Shown one piece after another: positions 24,703-34,870 of a stretch of 64,000 nt of DNA. The stretch covers positions 42,311 through 106,310 of the forward strand of contig JANYGK010000048.1 in assembly GCA_025362395.1 (NCBI GenBank), read 5' to 3'. The position numbers and the translations under genes are program-made. How positions within the stretch are numbered: the first letter of the stretch is position 1; each line of letters begins with the position of its first letter. Source of the stretch: Bacteroidota bacterium. Its GTDB lineage: Bacteria > Bacteroidota > Bacteroidia > B-17B0 > Aurantibacillaceae. The notes beneath the pieces were generated by a model that had not been told where the DNA came from, did not search any database, and saw nothing but the letters and a program-made list of their open reading frames with translations.

Positions 24703-26334
24703 TTAATCTGCCTGTAAGAAAGGATATTTATAATCTGTTGGAGGAGAAAATGTTTCTTTAATAGTACGAGGAGAAACCCAACGCAATAAATTAATTTTTG
24801 CTCCCGCTTTATCATTTGTTCCGCTTCCGCGTGCACCGCCGAAAGGTTGCTGACCAACCACTGCACCGGTACATTTATCATTAATGTAAAAGTTGCCCGC
24901 TGCATTGCTTAATTTTTTAGTGGCCAGTTCAATGGCGTAACGGTCTTGCGCTAAAATAGAACCGGTTAACGCATACGGTGAAGTTGAATCAACCAGCTCT
25001 AAGGTCTCTTCAAATTTATTTTCATCGTATACAAACACAGTTAATACCGGCCCGAATAATTCTTCGCACATCGTAACGTATTTAGGGTCTTTGGCAACAA
25101 TAATAGTAGGCTCAATAAAATACCCTTTGCTCTTGTCGTAATTACCACCCGCTACAATTTCAACATTACTGTCTTTTTTAGCGTTATCAATAAACTTAGC
25201 TAATTTGTCAAAACTTTTTTCGTCAATTACCGCGTTAATAAAGTTTGTAAAATCTTCTGTAGGCCCCATTTTCATGTCTTTTAAATCGGCCAACACATAT
25301 TCCTTTACCTCTTTCCATAAGTTTGAAGGAATGTAAACACGTGATGCCGCTGAACATTTTTGTCCCTGGTATTCAAACGCACCGCGCGATATAGCAACAG
25401 CTAACGATTTCGGCTCTGCCGATTTATGCGCCATAATAAAATCCTTACCTCCTGTTTCACCGACTATGCGCGGGTAAGAGCGGTATTTATGAATGTTATT
25501 CCCGATCGTTTGCCAAATATTTTGAAACACTTCTGTACTGCCTGTAAAATGAATTCCGGCAAAATCTCTGTGGTTAAAAATAACTTCGGCAGCATCGGGA
25601 CCGCTCGGATAAATTAAATTAATAACTCCTGCGGGTACTCCCGCTTTTTGAAACACCTCCATTAAAACGTTGGCGCTGTATACCTGTGTATTGCTTGGTT
25701 TCCAAACAACTACATTACCCATCATGGCACAGCTCGAAGGTAAATTACCTGCAATGGCCGTAAAATTAAATGGGGTCAATGCATATATAAATCCTTCTAA
25801 AGGCCGCCACTCCAAACGGTTCCAAACACCGGGCGAAGATATCGGTTGCTCCGCATAAATTTCAGTCATGTACTGAACATTAAAACGTAAAAAATCTATA
25901 ATTTCGCAAGCACTGTCAATCTCAGCCTGGTAAGCACTTTTGCTTTGCCCTAACATAGTTGCCGCATTTAATTTCGCCCTGAAGGGGCCTGCAATTAATT
26001 CGGCCGCTTTTAAAAAAATGCTTGCGCGGTGTTCCCAACTTAAATTTGCCCACTTCTCTTTTGCCGCTAACGCTGCTTTAATAGCAAGCTCTATATGGCT
26101 TTTATCGCTTTTATGAAAATGCCCTAAAACGTGTTGATGATCGTGAGGAGGATGTAAACGTACCAAAACATTACTTTCTACTTCCTCACCGCCGATATAC
26201 ATGGGTATATTAAGTTCCTTACTGCGCAATTCGGCAAGCATGGCCTGTAATTCTCTTCTCTCAGGGCTTCCCGGAGCATAATTTTTTATGGGTTCATTTA
26301 TGGCGACCGGTACTTTATAAATTCCTTTTGGCAT
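24703..26334 (-). CDS. pruA: 1-pyrroline-5-carboxylate dehydrogenase (L-glutamate gamma-semialdehyde dehydrogenase)
   Basis: A 543-residue aldehyde dehydrogenase oxidising glutamate semialdehyde to glutamate with NAD. It has the class-specific N-terminus NEPIKNYAPGSPERRELQAM. Cofactor-site residues lie in FTAIAGNLPSSCAMMGNVVVWKPSNTQVY, the catalytic Glu in IVGETGGKDFIMAH, and the catalytic Cys in YQGQKCSAASRVYIP. It lacks the proline dehydrogenase domain of bifunctional PutA. With rocD at 571-1806 it completes ornithine-to-glutamate; proline dehydrogenase is not in the window. Cytosolic. Confidence 0.95.
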   Translation of the reverse strand: MPKGIYKVPVAINEPIKNYAPGSPERRELQAMLAELRSKELNIPMYIGGEEVESNVLVRLHPPHDHQHVLGHFHKSDKSHIELAIKAALAAKEKWANLSWEHRASIFLKAAELIAGPFRAKLNAATMLGQSKSAYQAEIDSACEIIDFLRFNVQYMTEIYAEQPISSPGVWNRLEWRPLEGFIYALTPFNFTAIAGNLPSSCAMMGNVVVWKPSNTQVYSANVLMEVFQKAGVPAGVINLIYPSGPDAAEVIFNHRDFAGIHFTGSTEVFQNIWQTIGNNIHKYRSYPRIVGETGGKDFIMAHKSAEPKSLAVAISRGAFEYQGQKCSAASRVYIPSNLWKEVKEYVLADLKDMKMGPTEDFTNFINAVIDEKSFDKLAKFIDNAKKDSNVEIVAGGNYDKSKGYFIEPTIIVAKDPKYVTMCEELFGPVLTVFVYDENKFEETLELVDSTSPYALTGSILAQDRYAIELATKKLSNAAGNFYINDKCTGAVVGQQPFGGARGSGTNDKAGAKINLLRWVSPRTIKETFSPPTDYKYPFLQAD

Positions 26335-26484
26335 AGTTTAAGTTTTGAGTTAACGAAAATACTTCATTTTTAACAATTAGGTATAACATTTAATATAAAA
26401 AACACTAAAGACATAAGATAAAAGATAAAAGATTGGTTTTACGAGACATACAATCTTAAATCTTACTACTTTGATCTTTGTTAA

Positions 26485-28224
<1,740 letters not shown>

Positions 28225-28332
28225 TTTTATTATTAAATTTTAACCTAAAGAAAGTATTAGTTTAGCGTCATTGATTTACTTAGTAGCAAAGAATAGAAAA
28301 GATAAAAAATAAAACAAATTAATTGCGTGCGA

Positions 28333-28357
28333 GATGCTGAAACAAGTTCAGCATGAC
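28333..28357. repeat. REP-like element, short copy
   Basis: GATGCTGAAACAAGTTCAGC followed by ATGAC. ATGCTGAA pairs with TTCAGCAT around ACAAG, related to the element ends at 22873-22946 and 31637-31706. Confidence 0.65.
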
Positions 28358-28421
28358 ATACGATGTTAAATATAATAGCAAAAAAATATGTAACTTTCAA
28401 GTCATAAACCGTTATAAAGAA

Positions 28422-29357
28422 ATGAAAATAATCCTTCCGGTAATTTTTACCTTCCTAATAAGCTTTTGCGGTTTAGCTCAATTAAATGACACTGATAAAA
28501 AGCACTTTACAGAACTGGAAGATTCCTTGCAAACCCTTGAATTAAGGGTTTTTTATAGTAAAAAAATCTCTGACCGCTTTGAGGCCAATAAACAATTTAT
28601 CGCTTATTGGGCTTCTGTATTAAAAGAAGAAAAATCCATTCAATATCCTTTCGATAGTTTAAAAGAAGTGTCACGGTTGCTGTCTCCCGATAAAAAATTC
28701 AGGATCATTACCTGGAATATTTTTAAAGAAGACGGTACTCATGCCTACTTTGGTTTTATACAGGTAAACAATTCAAAAACGGTAAAAAAAGGAGTGTTTA
28801 AAAAAGAAACCACGGCACAATACGAAGTATTTCCGTTAGTTGATAAATCGGCTTCGGTAAAAACACCGGAAAGCTATGTAGGCGATCCGAGTAAGTGGTT
28901 TGGCATGTTGTATTATGAAATCATTAAATCGGACGATGATTTTTATACCTTATTAGGCTGGGACGGAAATGAAAAACTGACGCAGAGAAAATTTATTGAT
29001 GTATTATCTTTTAAACCCGACGGTACGCCGGTGTTTGGGAAAGACGTATTTAAAATGCCGGGGAAATTCGGTAAACGTATTATGTTTGAATATGCGGCTG
29101 AAGTAGCCATGTCGCTTAAATATAATGACAACCGTAAACAAATTATTTTTAGCCATTTAGCGCCTAATACATTAGATCCTATCCTCATAGGACAATACCA
29201 GTATTATGGGCCCGATGGCAGTTTTGACGGATTAACGATGAAAAAAGGCAAATGGGTATATGAACCTGCCATTGATATTAGGAAAGACAAAGACAAAAAT
29301 GATAACGTAAAAAAACCGGACCCCGATAAACAAACCCCGGTGTATAAACCTAAGTAA
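28422..29357 (+). CDS. Exported hypothetical protein
   Basis: A ~311-residue protein with a signal peptide (MKIILPVIFTFLISFCGLAQ). I do not recognise a named domain. Features: an N-terminal amphipathic helix region (HFTELEDSLQTLELRVFYSKK), a beta-rich middle (KFRIITWNIFKEDGTHAYFGFIQV, KWFGMLYYEIIKSDDDFYTLLGWDG), and a very charged C-terminus of K/D/P (KDKDKNDNVKKPDPDK). The ATG at 28422 is chosen because it starts the signal peptide; the longer frame begins inside a REP-like repeat at 28353. Probably periplasmic. Confidence 0.7.
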   Translation: MKIILPVIFTFLISFCGLAQLNDTDKKHFTELEDSLQTLELRVFYSKKISDRFEANKQFIAYWASVLKEEKSIQYPFDSLKEVSRLLSPDKKFRIITWNIFKEDGTHAYFGFIQVNNSKTVKKGVFKKETTAQYEVFPLVDKSASVKTPESYVGDPSKWFGMLYYEIIKSDDDFYTLLGWDGNEKLTQRKFIDVLSFKPDGTPVFGKDVFKMPGKFGKRIMFEYAAEVAMSLKYNDNRKQIIFSHLAPNTLDPILIGQYQYYGPDGSFDGLTMKKGKWVYEPAIDIRKDKDKNDNVKKPDPDKQTPVYKPK

Positions 29358-29366
29358 AATAAAAAA

Positions 29367-29574
29367 AGTATTAGGTAGAAAGTATTAAGTTATAATCATA
29401 CTACATGATGCTTAATACTAAAACGGAAACATAAGAAAAGAAGTAGAAAATATTAAGTTAGATGATCTTACTACTTGATATTTAATACTAAAACATAAAT
29501 AACAAGAAAAGAAGTATTAAGTAGAAAGTAATCAAGCTAAGCAATCTTAATATTTTCTACTTGATACTTAATAC
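29367..29574. repeat. Three imperfect dyad repeats in tandem before the PorE-like gene
   Basis: Three related blocks (29367-29424, 29441-29494, 29512-29574) each begin with a form of AAGTATTAAGTAGAAAGTA and end with the inverse (CTACTTGATACTTAATACTA), so each can fold into a long AT stem. The last block ends 13 nt before the start codon, so it may also affect translation or transcription. Confidence 0.7.
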
Positions 29575-29586
29575 ATAAAAATGATT

Positions 29587-31611
29587 ATGAAAAAAATTTT
29601 ACTCTTTACCTTACTCCTTATTAATGCAGGCGCATTCGCTCAAGACGATGATGAAAAACAATCTAAATTTTGTAATGAAATAGATAATAAGCAGGCATTA
29701 AAACTATATGAAAAAGCGCTTGATAAAAAACAATATAAAAAGCCCGAACGTTTGGAGTTTTTAAGAAAATGTTTAGAGTCAGAACCTGATTTTGCAGAAG
29801 CTAATTTATTAATGGGCAACGAAATTGTAGTAACCTGTAAACTTCAAAACAAAGCCTTTTCCCCTGCCGTACCCTACTTTTATAAAGCTATTGCGGTTTG
29901 CCCCAAGGTACATTCAGAACCCTATTATTTTATAGGCTTTGATTATTATGAGGCTTTAAAAAACGATTCAGCCATAAAATACCTTGATAAATTTATAAAG
30001 TTTAAGGATGATGATGAAAAGAAATTTGCGAAAGATTACGAAGCAGAGATCTACCAGGCCAAGGAAATGATAAAGTACGCTAAAAAAGAAGCCGAGCTTA
30101 AAAAGAAAATCGTTCCCTTTGAACCAAAAGTAGTAAAAGGCGTTTCTACCCCTACCGATGAATATTTGGCTTATATTTCCCCTGATGATAAATTATGCTT
30201 TTTCACCAGAAGGCTCCCGATAAAAAATATGAATCAAGTATATGCTTCCGATAAAGATAAAGAAGTATTTATGGTGGCTCAACGCGATAAAACCGGTACG
30301 TTTACTAACGGAGAACCCATGTCACCGCCCTTTAATGTAACCGACGATAACCAAGGGGGCTGCACCATATCCATTGATAATAAACGCTTATACTTTGCTA
30401 TGTCGCGCCAGGAAGGCGGCAACCAACCTAACTGTGATATTTACACAAGTGAGAACAGCGGCGGTGAATGGAGCGAGATCAGGAAACTGGGGGCAAATGT
30501 TAACCATGCCGTATACTGGGATTCGCAACCGACATTAAGCGCCGATGGCAACACCCTTTATTTTGCAAGCGATAGGCCGGGCGGATATGGCGGTATCGAT
30601 ATTTATTTTACGAAGCGCGATCCCGATACCGGGACATGGAGCGTTCCTCAAAACGCGGGGAAAAAAATAAATACAGCCGGCGATGAGAAAACACCTTTCA
30701 TACACTCCGATAGTGAAACGCTGTATTTTAGCAGCGACGGATGGTTCGGCTTTGGGAAAATGGATATTTTTTATATTCGTAAAGATGAAAAAGGGCAATG
30801 GAAAGAAGCGGAGAATATAGGTTACCCTATAAATACAGAGGCGGACGATGTTGGTTTTTTTGTGAGTACAGACAGCAAAACCGGTTATTTCTTTTCTTAC
30901 GATGAAGGAAAAATGCGGGGCAAAGGCGTAGGCAAATTCGACCTGTTCTCTTTTGACCTGTATAAAGAAGCAAGGCCGCAGGAAACTACTTTTTTAAGCG
31001 GCGAAATAAAAGATAAAGAAGGCAACGCTGTAGAAGGCGCAAAAGTTGAAGTAATGAATACGGTTACCAAAGAAAAAGCATTGGCAGTGGTTGATTCTAC
31101 TTCCGGTAAATTTATGGTGGCCATTAATTTAAAACAAAAAGATGATGTATTAGTTACCATAAAAAAAGATGAGTATGCCTTCAGCTCAAAAATAGTAAGT
31201 GTAAAAGAAGCAAGTTTTGACATTAAACCTAAGCCCATAAAAGTTGAATTAAACGAAGCCAAAACGGGAAGCTCTTTCGTTATTAATAATTTATATTATA
31301 ATACCAATTCAGCCGATCTTAAAAAAGAGTCGTTCATTGTATTGGAATCTTTTGCAGAATACTTAAAAGAAAACCCTGCAATGACCATAGAGATACAAGG
31401 CCATACGGATAATGTGGGTGGCGCGGCAGCTAACGAAGCATTGTCTGCCAACAGGGCTTACACGGTAAAAGCTTTTTTGGAAGAAAAAGGAATTGACGGA
31501 AAACGAATTACCGCTAAAGGTTACGGCCCTAATAAACCTATTGCCGATAATGCTACACAAGAAGGTAAAGGGAAGAACAGGCGCACGGAATTTTTAATTA
31601 CGGGGAAGTAA
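29587..31611 (+). CDS. PorE-like OmpA-family protein (TPR, PD40 propeller, CRD, OmpA)
   Basis: A ~674-residue exported protein with the domain order of the T9SS component PorE. Signal peptide (MKKILLFTLLLINAGAFAQ) and TPR-like helices about 30-165. A PD40/WD40-like propeller about 190-445 has repeated strands such as QPTLSADGNTLYFASDRPGGYGG and PFIHSDSETLYFSSDGWFGFG. A carboxypeptidase-regulatory-like domain lies about 470-550 (FLSGEIKDKEGNAVEGAKVEV). The OmpA C-terminal peptidoglycan-binding domain covers 560-674 (IEIQGHTDNVGGAAANE, LSANRAYTVKAFLEEKGI). Several paralogues with this order exist per genome, so the equivalence to PorE is tentative. Probably outer-membrane or periplasmic, bound to peptidoglycan. 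The ATG at 29587 gives the cleanest signal; 29581 is possible. Confidence 0.85.
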   Translation: MKKILLFTLLLINAGAFAQDDDEKQSKFCNEIDNKQALKLYEKALDKKQYKKPERLEFLRKCLESEPDFAEANLLMGNEIVVTCKLQNKAFSPAVPYFYKAIAVCPKVHSEPYYFIGFDYYEALKNDSAIKYLDKFIKFKDDDEKKFAKDYEAEIYQAKEMIKYAKKEAELKKKIVPFEPKVVKGVSTPTDEYLAYISPDDKLCFFTRRLPIKNMNQVYASDKDKEVFMVAQRDKTGTFTNGEPMSPPFNVTDDNQGGCTISIDNKRLYFAMSRQEGGNQPNCDIYTSENSGGEWSEIRKLGANVNHAVYWDSQPTLSADGNTLYFASDRPGGYGGIDIYFTKRDPDTGTWSVPQNAGKKINTAGDEKTPFIHSDSETLYFSSDGWFGFGKMDIFYIRKDEKGQWKEAENIGYPINTEADDVGFFVSTDSKTGYFFSYDEGKMRGKGVGKFDLFSFDLYKEARPQETTFLSGEIKDKEGNAVEGAKVEVMNTVTKEKALAVVDSTSGKFMVAINLKQKDDVLVTIKKDEYAFSSKIVSVKEASFDIKPKPIKVELNEAKTGSSFVINNLYYNTNSADLKKESFIVLESFAEYLKENPAMTIEIQGHTDNVGGAAANEALSANRAYTVKAFLEEKGIDGKRITAKGYGPNKPIADNATQEGKGKNRRTEFLITGK

Positions 31612-31636
31612 GTTAAGATTAACAAGTACTAAAACC

Positions 31637-31706
31637 ACCCTGAATTTATTTCAGCATCTTTCTTTAAAGCTATAATGTTGAAATCCTGCAACAAGTTCAG
31701 GGTGAC
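31637..31706. repeat. REP-like element, copy 2 (~70 bp)
   Basis: CACCCTGAATTTATTTCAGC at one end and CAACAAGTTCAGGGTGAC at the other, with shared internal TATAAT. It aligns along its length with 22873-22946 and lies just after the PorE-like gene. Confidence 0.7.
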
Positions 31707-31777
31707 TGATCAACATCTATACTCCCAAATTTTTAATTTCCGATAAATACATTATTTTTATATATAAACTAAACACT

Positions 31778-32410
31778 ATGATAAAAAAAGGAATTGTTGC
31801 TATTGCGCTCCTGTTAACAACCTTGCAGACAAGCGCTCAAAAAAGTTTTGAAAAGAATACAAACGTTATTGCCTTTGGTGCCGATCTGGGATTATATAGT
31901 TTCAGGTCTAAAATAGCCACTGACCCACAATCAAGCTCGCAAGGCGTTTTAAATAAAACCCTGAGCCTGCAATATGAAAAAGGCGTTTTAAATTGGTTGG
32001 GCATTGGTGCAAAAGTGGGCATTTCAGATTATTTTACAAGTAGCGACAGTGTTACGCATACTAAACCATCCGTAAAAGCCATTGATGCTTCCCTGTTACT
32101 CAATGCCCATTTTATAAAAGCTAAATATGTGGATATGCTCGGCGGCTTTAATATAGGATACTCTCACATCAACTGGGAAGCTCGGGATCAGGATGTTTCA
32201 AATGCTACAGGTGGCGGCTTAATGTATGATATTCACATTCAGCCCCGTTTTTATTTTGGGAAGCATGCCGGCATGTTCATTAACCTAGCCTACATCCATT
32301 ATACCTATCCAAGTATGGATTTTCAAAACACATCAACACATTTAACAGGCATCCTCGACTTAAGAGGCGGCGGTGTAAATTTTGGCTTGGGCTTACAGGC
32401 AAAATTTTAA
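31778..32410 (+). CDS. Outer-membrane beta-barrel protein
   Basis: A 210-residue protein with a signal peptide (MIKKGIVAIALLLTTLQTSAQ), then strands including VIAFGADLGLYSF, LGIGAKVGISDYF, YVDMLGGFNIGYSHINW and the final VNFGLGLQAKF ending in Phe. This fits a small eight-stranded outer-membrane barrel. No function can be assigned. It follows the PorE-like gene on the same strand, but a 166-bp gap with a REP-like repeat separates them. Confidence 0.72.
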   Translation: MIKKGIVAIALLLTTLQTSAQKSFEKNTNVIAFGADLGLYSFRSKIATDPQSSSQGVLNKTLSLQYEKGVLNWLGIGAKVGISDYFTSSDSVTHTKPSVKAIDASLLLNAHFIKAKYVDMLGGFNIGYSHINWEARDQDVSNATGGGLMYDIHIQPRFYFGKHAGMFINLAYIHYTYPSMDFQNTSTHLTGILDLRGGGVNFGLGLQAKF

Positions 32411-32592
32411 ATTAATAGTTTATCATTATACTAATAATCCCCACAATAAGAATGGTTTATTAACAGAAATTAATTTTAATACATTGTCCTATAAAGTACA
32501 AATTATCTTTAAGCTAAATGCACCTTTTATGTATCGGGTAATGTGTTAAGATCGTAACTCTGCAAACTCTTATAAAAAATAGCTATCACTCA

Positions 32593-34674
32593 TTACTCCT
32601 TCACCAATTCTAAATGATGAATATTAACGCTCATTTTTAAAATACCAAACGTAATATGCACCTTTTCATCTTTTATGGATTCCACAATACCTATTTCGCT
32701 GCTGTTTAAAATTTTAACCCTGCTTCCCGCTTTCAACAAGGGTTTTAAGCGTGCCACTTTTTTCTCTGCAAAGGTATCGAGCTTATTTTGTTTGGCCAGA
32801 TCCTTTCTTTTATTCGTTTCTGTAGTAATACCGTCAATAAAGCGTTTAATTACAAATTTACGATCTTCATTCCTGTTCCATTCTTCCAATAAGCGCAAAT
32901 ACTTTTGCCCGTAATCCGCCAAACGTGCCAATTCAATTTTACGTTCACGGTCGCGTTCTGTTTTATCGCGCCAATTACTAAATAGCACTTCATATTTTTC
33001 TTTCGAGATCTTACTCATAAATTCCCCGTGTTCAGTACGCTCAATCGCTTCGTTCAACTTTGTTTTTTGCTGCTGTACTTCGGCCAGTAATTTATTCAGG
33101 TCAATTTTATCATTATTAATTTTTAGTTTAGCGCGCTCTATTAAATTTTTGGGGAAACCCACACGTTCCGCCACTTCAAAGGTGTAGCTGCTTCCGGGTT
33201 CTCCAACCGTTAATATATATTTTGGCTGCAGTGTTTCCACATCAAACAACATACTCCCGTTTGCAACGCCCTCCAACTTATTAGCCAGTAATTTTACATT
33301 TGAATAATGCGTGGTAATGATCCCGAATGTTTTAGATGCAACTAATTCTTCCAACACTACTTCTGCCATGGCACCACCAAGTTCAGGATCGGTGCCGCTT
33401 CCAAACTCATCCATTAAAACAAGCGCTTTATTATTAACGGTTTCCAACGTATGTTTCATGTTTTTTAAACGGGCACTGTAAGTGCTTAATTCATGTTCAA
33501 TACTCTGCGTATCTCCAATGTCAACCAACAGGTGATCGAAAAAACTCATGACCGAATTTTCCGCTACACTTACCAGTAAACCGCTCTGCAGCATGACTTG
33601 CAGTAAACCTACTGTTTTAAGGGTAATAGATTTTCCGCCGGCATTAGGTCCGGAGATCACCATTAAATGCTGTTCATTTGTTAAGCTGATCGTTAAAGGG
33701 ACCGTAATTTTTTTCTGCTCTTTATTTTGTAAAAATAAAATAGGATGAAACGCTTTATTCAATGTAAGCTCGTATGCCTCTGATACAACAGGCAAGGTAC
33801 CGTTAATGCGATGTGCGAATACAGCTTTTGCTTTTAAAAAATCGATTTCTACCAACAGGTCCATAAAATGCTTTAAAGCAGGGGCATGCGGTCGTAACGT
33901 TTCAGATAATTCTCTTAAAATCCGATTTATTTCACGGCGTTCATCAATTTCCAATTCCGCTATATCATTGTTGATGGCAATGGTAGCGCCGGGTTCAATA
34001 AAAATAGTTTTACCGCTCTCGCTTTTACTATGTACAAAGCCACCCACCTCCGATTTATGTTCCACCAATACCGCAAGCGTTCTGCGGCCGTTAAAAAAAC
34101 TTTCTTCGTTCTCCCGTAAAAAGCCATGCTTGCGTAACTCACCTATATATCTGTAAAATTTGGCATCGCTCTCCCTCTTTTTTTCAGAAAGGTTTTTCCT
34201 GATTTTTTGTAATTCTTTAGAAGCCGAATTTTTTATAGAACCGTCAAAATCAACAATACGGTCAATTTCCCCTATCACAAATTTATTGTCTTCCAATTGT
34301 TCAGCTAGTTGATACAGGAAAGGAAACTTAAGCTTATTACTTTTCAAAAAACGAATCAACGTATTCGCTAATTCAACTGCCGACTTAATAATAAGGAACT
34401 GTTCTTCGGTTAACATGCTGCCTTCCAAGGAAAGCATAGCAGCCTCTTTCCTAAAATCAGGGTACTGGATATCAGGAAAATAAGACTCCGAGCTGATAAT
34501 GGTTTTTAACTCAAATACCCGGTTAAGTTCCGTAATAAGGGATTCACGGTTTATGTAAACCGAAATTTCTTTTGCTTTATGCACAGCTGCTTCACTATAG
34601 CATAGATCGGCAACGTATTTTTTTATTTTGGGAAATTCTATTAAATCTAAGGATTCAGGATCAATACTATGCAT
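32593..34674 (-). CDS. mutS2: MutS2-family ATPase lacking the Smr domain
   Basis: A 693-residue MutS2-like protein. N-terminal lever/core helices are followed by LVEHKSEVGGFVHSKSESGKTIFIEPG and the ATPase with Walker A GPNAGGKS (342-349) and Walker B ALVLMDEFGSGTDPELGGA. A coiled-coil insertion comes next (around residues 510-600) and a KOW-like end (GSRVKILNSSEIGIVESIKDEKVHI). The usual C-terminal Smr endonuclease domain of MutS2 is absent; the frame stops right after KOW. MutS2 proteins bind branched DNA or collided ribosomes. Loss of Smr suggests no own nuclease. I recall similar short forms in other Bacteroidota. Confidence 0.88.
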   Translation of the reverse strand: MHSIDPESLDLIEFPKIKKYVADLCYSEAAVHKAKEISVYINRESLITELNRVFELKTIISSESYFPDIQYPDFRKEAAMLSLEGSMLTEEQFLIIKSAVELANTLIRFLKSNKLKFPFLYQLAEQLEDNKFVIGEIDRIVDFDGSIKNSASKELQKIRKNLSEKKRESDAKFYRYIGELRKHGFLRENEESFFNGRRTLAVLVEHKSEVGGFVHSKSESGKTIFIEPGATIAINNDIAELEIDERREINRILRELSETLRPHAPALKHFMDLLVEIDFLKAKAVFAHRINGTLPVVSEAYELTLNKAFHPILFLQNKEQKKITVPLTISLTNEQHLMVISGPNAGGKSITLKTVGLLQVMLQSGLLVSVAENSVMSFFDHLLVDIGDTQSIEHELSTYSARLKNMKHTLETVNNKALVLMDEFGSGTDPELGGAMAEVVLEELVASKTFGIITTHYSNVKLLANKLEGVANGSMLFDVETLQPKYILTVGEPGSSYTFEVAERVGFPKNLIERAKLKINNDKIDLNKLLAEVQQQKTKLNEAIERTEHGEFMSKISKEKYEVLFSNWRDKTERDRERKIELARLADYGQKYLRLLEEWNRNEDRKFVIKRFIDGITTETNKRKDLAKQNKLDTFAEKKVARLKPLLKAGSRVKILNSSEIGIVESIKDEKVHITFGILKMSVNIHHLELVKE

Positions 34675-34726
34675 TGGGCAATGAAAATTTAAACTTTTTA
34701 TTTAATTAAAAAAATGACTGATTGTT

Positions 34727-34755
34727 TTGTAAACTAAAATTTTACGTTATTTTTG
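34727..34755 (+). promoter_or_regulatory. Promoter of the DUF349 gene
   Basis: -33 TTG at 34727-34729 and -7 TATTTTTG at 34748-34755, spaced 18 nt, a good match to TTG-N17-23-TAnnTTTG. The -7 box is ~115 nt before the ATG at 34871. Confidence 0.55.
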
Positions 34756-34870
34756 AAAGACTGAATTTAACTAAAAAATAAAAACCAAAAACACAGTTAC
34801 AAAGAAAAACTAAAGCTTAAAAAAATTATTATTAAGCTGATGAATGTATTTCCGGAACGAAGAACTTAAA

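Noticed and set aside
29367..29574. CRISPR array or small RNA gene
   Set aside because: Only three imperfect AT-rich dyads with no regular spacers; no cas genes; no conserved RNA family recognised.
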